Counted from the first letter of the stretch, positions 20,877 to 30,959 are shown. The stretch: DNA of 49,814 nt from Sphaerosporella brunnea (GCA_008704415.1 VXIS01000344.1:1-49814); one strand, 5' to 3'. Numbers and translations: made by a program. Notes: generated from the letters alone by a model not told the origin.

Positions 20877-21202
20877 AGCAACTGATATTCAAGGTTTAAA
20901 GTATGGTAAATGCAAAGTCTAGGTGGCAGGAAGAATGATAGACAGAATTGCACATGTGGAGTTGCCACGGCAAACATAAGGTTTTTGAAGCGCTACTTAC
21001 TTACTAAGTCCATTAATAGGTGCATATTCTATGATCTTCTTCGACGTCACTGCTACGTCCTCTCCATGTATATGATTTTGTATGTATAAATCACGCTCAC
21101 ATCCACTACCAATCTGATAAATTTTTGAATGTCACTATCAGCATCACCAAGCATTTCACACACGTACCTTTTCGACACCTTTTCTGTTCTTCCTAAGCTA
21201 CT
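20877..21202. promoter_or_regulatory. Shared intergenic region between the divergent transposase and RGG-protein genes
   Basis: The 326 bp between the two start codons must hold both promoters. Candidate AT-rich elements include TATGTATAAATC near 21080 on the plus strand. The last 60 bp before 21203 are rich in C and T, a common fungal leader feature. No repeated operator-like motif was noticed. Confidence 0.5.
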
Positions 21203-22568
21203 ATGACTTCAAATGGACATCCGCTTTTCAATCAGTATTGCAGTTCCATGCTCCAAGACAATATTCATTCTAAATGCTGATTGTTGCGAATCACTTAGGA
21301 ATATCTCTGATGAAACGCGCACCCGAGCGGACCTATTTCAAAAGTCATGCGGCCCGATGCCAAAGCGTGAGGTCCTGACGAAAGCAATGGGCTGTACCGA
21401 TAACTCCGACAAGCGAATGCTCCGAGGTGTGGTCAAAGGGTTGCTGACCAAATATCTCGGCGACTTTAAAGCGTTCCGTGACTATGACTATGCGGTAGTC
21501 CTGTATCCTCTTATTAAACTTATCTGGCAATTTATGAACCGAGAAAAACTGCACGGTCGCAACGAGTGGACCCGACAAACTACACATCACGTCGTCCATG
21601 CTAGTATGGGTGATGGACGCCGAAACGATCACAATAAGCCAAAACAGGATAAGAAGCGTGCAGACAAGCGGGCAGAGCAGAAGCGTAAAAAAGATGAAGC
21701 AGCGCAACTGAAGCCCTTAAACAAGGATAATGAAGCACTCAATGACGAAGATAGCAGGAGATTTATTGGCACCGGTACCCCGTCTTTGTCCCATTTTTTT
21801 AGCTACCGTTTAACTGACAGTACTTACAACAGAGACTCCACCGATTGCCACACCTGCGGTGCTGCCTTCACAGCAATTTCCGGTTCAAGCTTCGACTCCT
21901 AGTAGTACCACACACACCTTACCGGCTGCAGACACACCTACCCACCCATCATGTCCTGTACAGCCGGCAGCTTTACCAGTGCTAGCCACATCACCCGGTC
22001 CACAGGTACCTCCACCGATAGAGAGCACAGTACCGTTTCCAGTTGTCGCATCTAGCTCGTTGTCCCCGGTACAGACTGGAGTACCATCCACTGCTTCTAT
22101 CAGTAGTATTTCTACTTCTGATTACGGCAGTCAAGGTAGTCAAGGCAATCAAGACGGTGAAGACAGTCAGGCAAGTCAGAGGAGCCAGAGTGGCCGTGGT
22201 GGCCGTGGTGGTGGTCGTGGTGGCCGTGGTAGCCGTGGTGGCCGTGGTGGCCGTGGTGGTGGTCGTGGTGGCCGTAGTGGCCGTGGGGGCCGTGGAGATG
22301 GTACAGGCTGTTCTGTTGCTTCTACCACTCCTCGCATTACCCGCTCACAGGATTCGACGATTAACAAGAGCGAAAAAGTCCTTCTAAATCAAGAAATCAA
22401 AAGGGATTTAAATGAGTTGAAGCAGGACCAACTCTGCCGCCAGGATATACGTCAGAGACACAAGGACTGGGAGTCGTAAGTTCCTAATGCTCCAGGTACT
22501 CTTCTCAACTCATGCTAATTATGCTTAGCTTGCATCTCCAACCACAGGTATTTGGAGAGGGTTTTCTT
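21203..22568 (+). CDS. RGG-repeat protein paired with the Tnp2 transposase (about four exons)
   Basis: Exon 1 is 21203-21234; intron 1 (21235-21298, 64 nt) has GTATTG...CTGAT...TTAG. Exon 2 is 21299-21774; intron 2 (21775-21832, 58 nt) has GTACCC, TAACTGAC and ACAACAG. Exon 3 is 21833-22475, ending at a perfect GTAAGT; the next acceptor is TTAG or CACAG further on, giving two possible short ends (the drawn end is approximate). Both frame changes are exactly resolved by the introns. The N-terminal 90 residues (VLTKAMGCTDNSDKRML, FRDYDYAVVLYPL) resemble nothing I recognise. A Lys/Glu/Arg-rich helix follows, then a Pro/Ser/Thr-rich linker, then about 40 residues of RGG/GRGG repeats, then a charged helix. 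RGG tracts usually bind RNA. This could be an accessory protein of the transposon, like the second proteins of plant CACTA elements, but that is inference. Confidence 0.65.
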
Positions 22569-22579
22569 TGAGTTTTTTT

Positions 22580-22905
22580 TTTTTTTTTAGGCTCACTGCG
22601 CTTGTTGACGAGGTCAATATCCGGCCAGCAGATTATTGTATGCAGGGTTAATTTTAACGCGTGTCTATGTGCCTGATATGCCAACTAGTTTGACCGCATG
22701 TTAAACAACTGGTTTAACCGCACGTTAAACAACTAATTTAACCGTGAATCAAACAATTTGTTTAACCGCAGACTGCACGATAGGATTGGGTTAACTGTGG
22801 GTTGACTGTGGGTTGACTGCGGTTTGACCTTGGTTTAACGGCACAGCCACTGTTGAAAGGGTTTAAACGAAACCTTTCGTTTAAGTTGTTCGTTTAAACC
22901 GTTGC
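22580..22905. repeat. GTTTAA-rich subterminal repeats and hairpin
   Basis: From 22680 to 22800 there are repeated GTTTAACCGCA/GTTAAACAACT motifs, then two GGGTTGACTGT repeats. At 22858-22902 GTTTAAACGAA and TTCGTTTAAAC are inverted and can form a hairpin. The block is unlike its surroundings and sits downstream of the RGG gene. It is the best candidate for the right end of the Tnp2 element, though no matching sequence was found at the left. Confidence 0.6.
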
Positions 22906-22910
22906 ACCAT

Positions 22911-23736
22911 AGAGCGTGCAGGCGGACAGTGCAGGCTCACCATCCATCCACAAGCCACGCTCCCGTAAGACTCGTTCTATTCCCTTAGCTACCTCTTCAC
23001 CCAGGTCTGGAAATCTAGGCTTGGCAATTCGCTGTGATTCAGGTCCGGCCTCAGCGAGACGTCTGCGCTTGGCACCAATAGCTCTAGCTTCTCGTGATCG
23101 GACGAGTCTCTTGCTTGGTCTCCCAGTGCTGTTGTATGTATTTGCAAGAGTTTGGGGCCGGGGACAGCCAACAGTGTCATGGTGAAAGCGTCCCAATGCT
23201 CCAGTCCGAGCTCACTGTTCAAAGGCAACTGGTAGCGGATGACGCCTGGCCGTAGCGGCTAGCACCTGGCCGCAGCACAGCCGTGATTGTTGTTGGAAAC
23301 TGGCTTTCTAGGCATGGTTAAGGACGAGTAAGAACGAGGGATTGGAGGAGTGACATACTGTGTTGGAGGACCGAATGACATCACGGTGACGCTTGGAAGG
23401 GTATATATACGCGCCTAGATAGACTCTTAGAGCGCAACAAGACAATAACCTTTCCCATCATCTACGACCCCGCCTACGCTTGACCTCCACACCCAGACTA
23501 CTTTCAACAATTGTTTTAGGTGGTCCAAGCTTTTCAAATCTATCGCCTCACTTTTCCAATGGGCTTGCAAGATTGCGCAAACGGTGGAAGCTGGCATCTT
23601 GATTTTATAGAGCGGATCTTGTTTAGTAGACGCAAGACCGGCCTCCTCAGAGTCCTCGCCAGCTCACCACTCCATTGATTATTGTCAACATCTCCACCAA
23701 CGGAGCCCACCGAACTGCTGGTTTCTAGCCGCCTGC
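22911..23736 (-). mobile_element. IS630/Tc1-like DDE element, 5' part (copy C), with a solo LTR inside
   Basis: On the minus strand GRPSKRLVRSREARAIG begins at about 23140 and continues through KRRRLAEAGPESQR and EEVAKGIERVLRERGLW; this is the fullest N-terminus in the window. The usual ATG has become ACG (T in place of M). The right end GCCGCCTGCACTATA (about 23730) matches the element terminus; the left end GAGCGTGCAGGCGG (22912) is terminus-like too, so this may be an internally deleted copy lacking the catalytic half. The upstream segment matches copy A except for the 219-bp LTR. Confidence 0.75.
23291..23509 (+). mobile_element. Solo LTR, 219 bp, 5-bp target duplication
   Basis: The segment starts TGTTGGAAACTGGC and ends CTACTTTCAACA, flanked by ATTGT at 23286-23290 and 23510-23514. 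Copy A of the DDE element lacks it at the same site, which confirms a clean insertion. It contains GTATATATACGCG (about 23401), a likely TATA box. The TGTTG...CAACA ends and short length suit a Ty1/copia LTR. No internal coding region remains, so it is left by LTR-LTR recombination. Confidence 0.88.
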
Positions 23737-24062
23737 ACTATACCAGAAGAACTCCGCCGACAGAGGACAACTGGTTCGCGACCAACCGAGAATACAGCGC
23801 CTACACGCATCTTGGACACACAACTGCGCAGCACCGTACGTGCCGCGTGAATCCTCCAGATAGAAAGAAAATACAGTATCGTACGGTCCGATATTGTGTA
23901 TTGTCACTTGCCGCTTCCATGGGCGATAGCCTTGGGTGCAAAGGAATAAAATATTCCTGAAATCTTGATGAGACGGCGTTGATCAGGCGGCGGGACCGTC
24001 TGTCTGGTGGTCTTCCATGGCCCAGCAAGTTTTCGGGAGCCATTTTTTAGTCAGAAGGTACT
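23737..24062. other. Spacer with no supported gene
   Basis: Short open frames only. The sequence separates two DDE element copies and shows no recognised motif. Confidence 0.35.
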
Positions 24063-25109
24063 TATAGTGCAGGCACTTATAAACCTCGTCGCCGCACGTC
24101 CCCGGTTGGTGGAGATGGGTGGAGATGGACGACCATAATGAACGCACTTATCCCCGCGTGCGAACTCTGAGCAGACACTACGTTTCTCGATCAAACAAGA
24201 TGCGCTCTGTAATTCTACGTGGTGCAGCCCCACCGGTTTAACACCGTTGTACTCTGGTTAAGGGGTCGCAATTATGGATTGTAAAAAGCTTGGACCAGCT
24301 GAACGGCATGGCCAGCTGCCAACGCTGCCACCTGCGAATATCTTGAGGGTGAACTCGGTCCAAGCACTGAGGTTCTTTCGTCATGGCTTTGATCCATAAT
24401 GCCGGCTGCTCCCAACTTGGTATACCACTGGTACAACGGCCCTCCACCAGCAGCAACTTGAACACAATGGGCAGGCCGAACAAAAGAAAGGTGCAATCAC
24501 GACAAGCGGGCGCCATCAGCGCATCTCGGACTCGGAAACGCAGTTTTCTCGGCGGCGGTGAATCTCTCGGCGCAGCCTGACTTTAAAGGTCAGCGCAGTC
24601 GGATTGAGGAGATTCTCGAGGATGCGGGACACCTAGTAATGTTCTATCCTAAGTTCCACGGCGAACTTAACTGGATCGAATATTACTGGGGCGCATGCAA
24701 GTACTCTGCCCGGTATTTAACCTTTCCTCAGTAAGGGGTGCAACAGTAGCTAACAGCCATCAGGCGGTCCCTGAAGCTCTGGAGTCTGTGAAGCCATCAC
24801 TCATTTTCAAGTACTGGCGACGAACTCGGCGTATTATCCAGGCATATAGGAAAGGCGCCACCTTTGGAGACAAGGAGTACAGAGCGTGGGTCTATACCAG
24901 TCACCGGCGGGCCTCACAGCGAGAGCCAGGCGCAGATGGGCAATAAATTGATTATTGGAGTCACAGTCCACCTGGCCCCAGCGTTCGGTCTGAACTTTGG
25001 TCCCCACCACTTCGTACCCTTTGACCACCATCTACACCGTGTCCGCTGCTTACTTTCCGACAAAAATATCCGTGCGACAACTAGGTCTATAGCTGCCTGC
25101 ACCATAGTG
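24063..25109 (+). mobile_element. IS630/Tc1-like DDE element with both ends (copy D)
   Basis: The left end TATAGTGCAGGCACTTATA (about 24064) and right end TAGCTGCCTGCACCATA (about 25090-25106) are inverted repeats over at least 12 bp (TATRGTGCAGGC). Inside, on the plus strand, MGRPNKRKVQSRQAG starts at about 24470, then an internal deletion leads directly to AQPDFKGQRSRIEEIL, DAGHLVMFYPKFHGELN, WIEYYWGACKYSAR and, after a frame change, PEALESVKPSLIFKYWRR to the stop at 24946. The first catalytic Asp residues are missing, so the copy cannot transpose itself. A GTATTT...CATCAG segment between the two frames may be a degraded intron. Confidence 0.85.
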
Positions 25110-26264
25110 CCCTGAAGTTTACGAAAGGGATTTGTAAAAATAAATGAAATGACATGGCAACGAAATCACGTGACTATGCGAAAATGAAAATGAAATGGCA
25201 AAGCCATCATGTGCAGCACGTGACTAGATTACTCGTTGGACTGCCGTCTCCTTAGCCATCAACGCCGACACCCCCGTAGCCATCAACGCCGTCCACCCTT
25301 TTCGCTACACACGACTTCGCGATCCTAGGTACGTTGCGCGATCTATTCCTACGTTGCATGAGGCGCGCTAATAGGTTCTTTCAAACAGACTTTCATCGTT
25401 ACGCGAGGTATTTTTCACCAATCTACATCCCATTGAGCGCGCTCAAACACACACTGTGGTTTCCTTGTCGCGGGCTTGCCTGCCGGGAGTGCGCATCAAC
25501 TTCTGATTGGCCCCGATTGTACTCTACAACAATGCCAATCTTGTGCTCGAGAGCATCAGATTGATCCATTCAGCTGCTCGCAGCTCGCTGCCCGCGTCCA
25601 CCCCGCCGTCACAACGCGCGCATACCTACCCCTACAATGCCCACAACGCTCTCTTAACAACCTCCATTCTCAACAGCTTAGTTGCACGACAATCTACAGG
25701 TAAAAAAGCTCTTGGGCACGCGGTGTGAATTGTTTGGTTGTTCGCTCACTAATCAACTGCACTGGCATGCATGCTGAACTCCTCAGCTCGTGCGCAGACG
25801 CTAGCGCAGCTGTAAATATAGCTTGCGATGCTTGGATTGTGCTACGCGATGCCATGGACAGCGAGACCCCGTCGGTGCTTCGCTGGGCGGGTGGGTTTTT
25901 CGCTGAATGGGAGGTTTTGATTGTTTTTGCTGGGCAGGAGGGCATCGATTGTTTGGATGGCCGGGCGGGCGTCAATTGTTTTGATGGTCGAGGTCACATC
26001 ACAAGCTCTCTACGCTGCGGACCTTCCACCCAATTCCAGATGACCGCATCGTAAGGTTGTCAATAAGCTTATGTAAAACATAGTAGCAACCGTTCAGCAC
26101 CGGACGGGCATTCTGAAGTGAAAACGGAGGTTATTGACACCCACTATTGGTTGCAACTACACACTGCCTGAGGTTGAAAACTCGCTTGCGTGCAAGCAGT
26201 TTCCATATTGTTGTGAATCTTTTCTCTGTCGTAGGCTTGCCTGACGGAAAAGCCTCAGGTTAAA
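25110..26264. other. Region with no supported gene
   Basis: No coding sequence is convincing. TAGCCATCAACGCCG occurs twice within 30 bp near 25253. CGGGCTTGCCTGCCGGG at about 25470 and GTAGGCTTGCCTGACGG at about 26232 resemble the core of the miniature element at 8759, suggesting relatives of it. A short inverted CCTGAGG pair brackets 26167-26260. Confidence 0.4.
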
Positions 26265-26666
26265 TAGTGGTACTCAAGGGAGACTGAAAAGGCCAGCTGG
26301 CTGGAAATCAGGTCACGTTGAGTGGGTTGTATTGGCCGCAGGCCACATGAGTTTTCCAGCCAGATTTTTCCATCCAGCTCCGAAAAATCAGGCTTGCTGG
26401 GCAACAAAGAGATCAGATGACAATATTTTCACGTGACTACACGCTTTACTCAGCGAAATTTACTCCGCTCTAGAGCCCACGCTTTCCATACTGCGCGCAG
26501 GTTTTGATTTCGTCACAGCCTGGTGGCATGACCGCGACGTCAGCCAGCACGTTTGCATAAAAGGTCCCTCAAAGTCTGCAGCCAGGCTGGAGCCTCCTAT
26601 TGGATCTTTTGAGGCACTCGATTTCCAGCCAGCCGGCCTTTTCAGCCTACCTTGAGTACCACCACT
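26265..26666. mobile_element. Non-autonomous inverted-repeat element, copy 1 (about 400 bp)
   Basis: The left end reads AGTGGTACTCAAGG, then GACTGAAAAGGCC and GCTGGCTGGAAATC; the right end is the inverse with a few changes, so the terminal repeats are about 45 bp. There is no coding content. The interior has CTTTACTCAGCGAAATTTAC and TTCGTCACAGCCTGGTGG, both also in copy 2. The ends fit the hAT YARNG pattern but no 8-bp duplication was found. Confidence 0.82.
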
Positions 26667-27272
26667 CTAATATGTGTAGCAAACAACACAACTTCAGGGT
26701 TTTTCTGAGCCGCACAGGCGAAGCCTCTAGTATATAGTTGCAAGCCTTTTGTTCAGGGCACGTGAGCCAAACTTGTTCCGATTTTCCGCACGGTAACTCT
26801 CCCTCAAATCAAACGTCGACTTGTTGTGGCATGTAACGACGCTGCTACACTGCATGCAGGGTTAAAAAAAAATCAAAAAAAAATCTGAAAAAAAGATGCT
26901 GATAGTGCCAACGTTGCAGCCAACCAGACAAACAACCCCCTCCATGGTGACTCTCATATACTCAAGCTACCTTGTGCTGCGCCGTGCTCCAAGCGTCAGA
27001 TTCACAAAAGCGGACCGTCTCCTCCTCTCGCCATGCGCGGCTGCAAGAACATGAAGCCCCATCAGAGCCAAAACCCGGATCAGGTTGATTGGCAGACGGG
27101 GATCCTGACCTAAAGTACGGGGCAGTAACCTCAACCATGCCGTACGTAGTCTCTTGGATTACCGCTCTCTATTGACTGTACGCCGAAGGCTTATCATGTG
27201 TCAGTACTTGCTTATTCTTGGACTAGTTTTTGATCTCTCGGCCCGCCTGATTCCGCTGTATTTCCGGTACAC
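26667..27272. other. Spacer with no supported gene
   Basis: No coding sequence could be supported. An A-rich tract with repeated AAAAAAATC units lies at about 26863-26896. Confidence 0.35.
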
Positions 27273-27592
27273 TAGTGGTACTCAAGGTAGGCTGAAAAGG
27301 CTGGCTGGCTGGAAATCGGGTCACGTTGAGTGGGTTCTATTGGCCGCAGGCAACGTGAGTTTTCCAGACCACACGCTTTACTCAGCGAAATTTACTCCGC
27401 CCCTGAAGGGAAGGCCCACCCCACGCTCATCATGCCGCGAATTACCCGAAGAAGAGCGCGGACAGTATGGAAAATTTCTACCTATATAAACGCGGTGGGA
27501 AAGGTTGAGGACTCACGATAGATGCTGTTTTTAATATTTGCGGTTTTTTTTTTTTTTTTTGGGGGGGGGGGCTGTTTGGTTTTGCTGTCGCT

Positions 27593-28696
27593 TTTTTTGT
27601 TTTAATCATCCTGTATTCGGCCGCTTGCGGCCATGACATGGGGCTATGTACATAAATCTACCCTTGGACCTCAGGTGTCCACAGACGGGCGTGATTTAAC
27701 GGACGCACCAAGGAAACTCGTGTCTGGTAAGTAGGACAAAGGGAAGACGAAAGGAGAGGTAACCAAAAGGAAAAGGTGAAAGGATGCTAATCATACTTGT
27801 GGCCTCTCTGGCCACTTGCCTACATGCGTGCTAGCCAAGAAGCCCAGGACGGCTTCTGTACATCTTGCGTCTGCCAGGACTCTGGCCACAGGGGTGGAGG
27901 TCCTCTTCCATCCCTCCTTGTCTCCTACTTTCGTCGCCAGACCTATAGCCCTCCATAGGACATCCTGCTCTTTCTGCCACTTGGCGCACCTCTTCATGAG
28001 GTGTTCCCTGGTCTGTTTGGGGGCTTTGCGGCACCACCAACATCTGTCGTCCGTCCGACGGCCTGTCCACATCAGGTATGGGGCTGTGGGTGTCTTATTG
28101 AGACGGAGCTGGAAGTACCGGGACGCCAGAGCCTTCGGGGCCTTAGCCGCAGTTTTGTCCCATTTCGCCTTTCGTTTGTAGTAGGCTTTGGCCTTGATCT
28201 GTCGGCTAAGCCAGGCATTCCTATCCTTGGATCTGGCGTCGGTAACTAGACGCCCGATGTGTGCCAGTGATGTGACCGTGATTGTGTGTGGCCTGTCCAG
28301 CCGATCTCTCGCAGCGGCTTTGGCGGCCTGGTCGGCCATCTCGTTACCGGGGATGCCTTTATGTCCTGGCACCCATCTGTATTCGGTGGCCCATCCGAGC
28401 AGAAGCAGTTCGGTTTCAGCTCGGCGGATGTGTGGTAGCAGCCATTGGCCTGCCCCTGGGTCGCCGTGTCTCAGACGCTTGAGAGCCGCCTGAGCGTCCA
28501 CAAAGATGTAGACAGTGCCCGACGCGTCCGGAGGGGTCTCTTGTTGGAGTCGGGACCTGACGTGGGTGCTTCGTGATGCCAACTCTAGGCCAGCCGCGAT
28601 GCCAAAGAGCTCTGCATCGTAGGCTTCCTTATTGTCGCCTATGTAGCCACTGTTTCGGCACCATTCTTTGATGGTCATGCTGGTACGTGCGACTGC
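27593..28696 (-). mobile_element. 5'-truncated Tad-like LINE with 14-bp target duplication
   Basis: GTTTTGCTGTCGCT occurs at 27579-27592 and 28697-28710, just outside the fragment, as a target-site duplication. On the minus strand the insertion begins inside the RNase H domain and ends with the tail hairpin ATGGCCGCAAGCGGCC, then GATTAAAACAAAAAAA. Truncation at the 5' end is typical of LINE insertion by target-primed reverse transcription. Confidence 0.92.
27791..28696 (-). pseudogene. LINE ORF2 C-terminus: RNase H domain and zinc-finger-like tail
   Basis: The open frame encodes the C-terminal part of a non-LTR retrotransposon polyprotein. SGYIGDNKEAYDAELFGIA holds an RNase H acidic residue, VYIFVDAQAALKRL the next Asp, and YRWVPGHKGIPGNEMADQAA the final His/Asp region. 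A Cys/His motif, CWWCRKAPKQTREHLMKRC, follows and is typical of Tad/I-like elements. The start codon drawn at 28729 would lie in flanking DNA, outside the LINE. The endonuclease and reverse transcriptase are missing, but the remaining 300 codons have no stop, so the insertion is young. Confidence 0.9.
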
Positions 28697-28836
28697 GTTT
28701 TGCTGTCGCTGAGTTTTTGGTTTCGTCACAGCCTAGTGGGCATGACCACGACCAAGCTGGGGCCTTCTATTGGATCTTTGGGACACTCGATTTCCAGCCA
28801 GCCGGCCGGCCTTTTCAGCCTACCTTGAGTACCACT

Positions 28837-29163
28837 GCTTTATAGTCGACTGGAAGGCGCGAGGCTGTTGGGTCTTGTAGAAAATTTTCCGCTGAGCTAG
28901 CGTCATGCGCTATTGTTGAAACTTTTGAATTTCGGGGTAAGAACTCCCCAGCACCGGAAGCTTGAGCCTGGGAACAAGTTTTCTCGATAGCCAGCCAGTC
29001 GGGCTGGCTTTTAACTTGGCTGGTTGTGGGCTTGTTGGGTATGAAGAATGGACACGAATTCTTGCTTCACAGGATATCACTCTGTGCTGATTCGCGACTT
29101 TTACATTCATTCTAAGACGCAGTTTCGTAGCCGGGCTGACACTGGGAACACAACCCATTTAAC
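28837..29163. other. Spacer with GC-rich GGCTGGC inverted motifs
   Basis: ATAGCCAGCCAGTCGGGCTGGC at about 28988 (given here without its flanks) resembles the ends of the hAT miniature elements at 47581 and 49558, but no target duplication was found. This is also the region downstream of the pseudokinase gene stop. Confidence 0.4.
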
Positions 29164-30767
29164 CTAACTGCTGCACTTCTCCAATACCTTCTTGCACAGC
29201 CTCGCAAGCACATCCGCCGACGGCCGTCTCTCTTTATCAACCATGAGCATGCACCTCAATATCCCTCCCAGTCCCTTCGCAAGCGCCTGGGACTCCGGCG
29301 CGCACAGGTGCTCCAGAAACCGCAGCACCGGCTCTTTGATTTTCCCATCCCGCTGCACAAAAGTGTGCGACTCTGCAAGAAAGCGGCGGGGCGTGATGTC
29401 AGCACGGAATTGGGCTACGCCCTGGGGACCGTTGAAATGCCACACGAGCAGCTCGAGCACGGTGCATCCCATAGTCCACACGGCGTAGGCCTTGCTGCGA
29501 CGATCGCCCTCGGGGGGCCGGAACGGATTGCAGTGGGCACCGTCGGAACCATCAGAGCGTATCGGCCGACCGAATACGAAGGCGCCCTCGTGGATGTGTA
29601 TTGCCAAGAGCGCCCAGGTGCTGTCTGGAAGGATCACGATTTGCGTGGCGAGCGGATCGAGGAAGAAGCCGTTTTTGTCCATGTATACGCCGTCGGCGTC
29701 GTCGATGCGCTCGTGCATATGAGCTACTGCGTCGAATATTCCGGTGAGCTGTTCGGCCACGAAGCGCAGGCTATACGCTGCCGGGTCGCCCTTCATCAAA
29801 TTGGCCAGAGTTGTTTCGAAGTGCTGCGTGATGTATCGAAAGTTGTCGCCGGCTGTGCGCTGCTGTGGGACGAGTATGGCGTAAGGGAAGATGATACTGG
29901 GATGCTGGAACCCGTAGTCACCGTTGAAATCAAGGCTGTGGATGAGGTCGTAATCAGATGTGGATACCATCTGGCTGGTTGTGCCATGACGTAGAGCGAG
30001 GTGGATCCCCTGAAACTCAATTGCTCAGCTAACAGCTCGATCAACTTCCCAGAAATGTGGCACACCTTGGAAATAGAGAACTTCCGGTACCCTTGGAGGA
30101 TCTCTATGCTGATGCCCTGTTTACCTCCAAGAGAAGCACCATAGACGATGGGGAGATTGCTGTACGGATCATCAATGAACCCCGAGTGAATATCCGCAAG
30201 AAAGAAGCTGTGCTGCGAGAAGCGGAGGTTGGCAGAGATCCTGTCGTACTCCCAGTCTTCGTCTGGCCAATTTTCCGCAAGATAATCCAAGGCTAGTTCC
30301 AGCTCCAAGTCGCTCAAGGGACATGTCTGCAGCCTCCGGTCCGTCCACCCGGATTCCGCAAAGAAGGGGGCGAGATAGACTTGGTTTGCCGAAACAAGCA
30401 ATGAGAAAACAAGTCGGCATTCGTTGAATAGCTTTTCGGCGAGCTCGCCGGATGGTTCTGGGATGCTGGCGTGTTTTTTACAGCAGCAGCGAAGTGTAGT
30501 TTCGATCACCTTGCGCGATATGAGGGCGTAGATGCTGTGTTTCGGATAGAGAGTGCGAGGGAAGACAAAAATTCCGACCGAGTGGTGAATGTTTTCTTGT
30601 AGAAGCCTCCATTCGCACCGCGGGGAACAGGGTCGCGATCTGTCCGAGTCGCCCACAAGAGGAGGGGTATTGGAATGTGGGTGTGAGGTATCCTCGAGAG
30701 ATGCTTCACGTGAATGGTCAGAGCTGTCAACAGACGCAACTTCAGGAACGTTCGGCGGAGTTGTCAT
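29164..30767 (-). CDS. Pseudokinase-like protein (two exons)
   Basis: Exon 1 runs 30767-30066 and exon 2 30009-29164, giving 515 residues. The 56-nt intron (30010-30065) has GTGTGC, a CTGAG branch-like site and TTTCAG, and joins two otherwise incompatible frames. The N-terminal 230 residues have no known domain; a CCCKKH motif lies near residue 95. The C-terminal part looks like a protein kinase C-lobe: AEQLTGIFDAVAHMHE corresponds to helix E, PPEGDRRSKAYAVWTMGCTVLELLVW to the APE region and helix F (shown here only as a landmark), and CMLMVDKERRPSADVL to the closing helices. The catalytic HRD-xxxxN and DFG motifs are not recognisable: their places read FLDPLATQIVIL and ALLAIHIHE. It is therefore probably inactive as a kinase. 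Similar kinase-like proteins occur near NLR genes in fungi. Confidence 0.78.
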
Positions 30768-30847
30768 GTCGAAAAAAGCGGGGTTTTTCTCAGTTCCTGC
30801 CCGCGTAATGCAGACATCGAATGACCGCAGGAATCTTCAAAAGCATC

Positions 30848-30865
30848 GATGCGCATATGCGCATC
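30848..30865. promoter_or_regulatory. 18-bp perfect palindrome upstream of the pseudokinase gene
   Basis: GATGCGCATATGCGCATC is its own reverse complement and is centred about 90 bp upstream of the start codon at 30767. A second structure, ACGGTTGCCAACCAGTTG at 30932 followed by CCAACCGT, has inverted ends and a repeated GTTGCCAACC. Either could bind a dimeric regulator; no evidence beyond symmetry and position. Confidence 0.4.
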
Positions 30866-30959
30866 AGCTGTCACTCAGCCTCATGGCAAAGTCACTTAGC
30901 CACATTGCCTTATTACCGAAGCTTTACGGTAACGGTTGCCAACCAGTTGCCAACCGTCC

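Larger units (their letters stand above)
9934..22905 (-). mobile_element. Tnp2-type (EnSpm/CACTA-like) DNA transposon, disrupted by a chromovirus
   Basis: The limits are approximate. The element includes the minus-strand transposase gene (20876 to 9934, split by the retrotransposon at 10113-17679), a 326-bp intergenic region and a divergent RGG-protein gene on the plus strand. The right side, 22680-22905, is rich in GTTTAA repeats of the kind expected near transposon ends. Canonical CACTA terminal sequences were sought at both sides and not found, so neither the ends nor the target duplication is established. The fungal Tnp2/CACTA assignment rests on the transposase protein alone. Confidence 0.65.
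27273..28836. mobile_element. Non-autonomous inverted-repeat element, copy 2, split by a LINE
   Basis: The left end at 27273 (TAGTGGTACTCAAGG) and right end at 28836 (CCTTGAGTACCACTG) are the same as in copy 1. Between them are the shared blocks, an extra segment with a T18-G11 run at 27543-27571, and a LINE insertion at 27593-28696. Without the LINE it would be about 450 bp. Confidence 0.82.

Noticed and set aside
22043..22387. Open frame rich in Val/Ala, and an antisense Pro/Arg frame, across the RGG repeats
   Set aside because: Both are shadows of the GGCCGTGGT triplet repeats. The RGG frame is the one joined by splice signals to the upstream exons.
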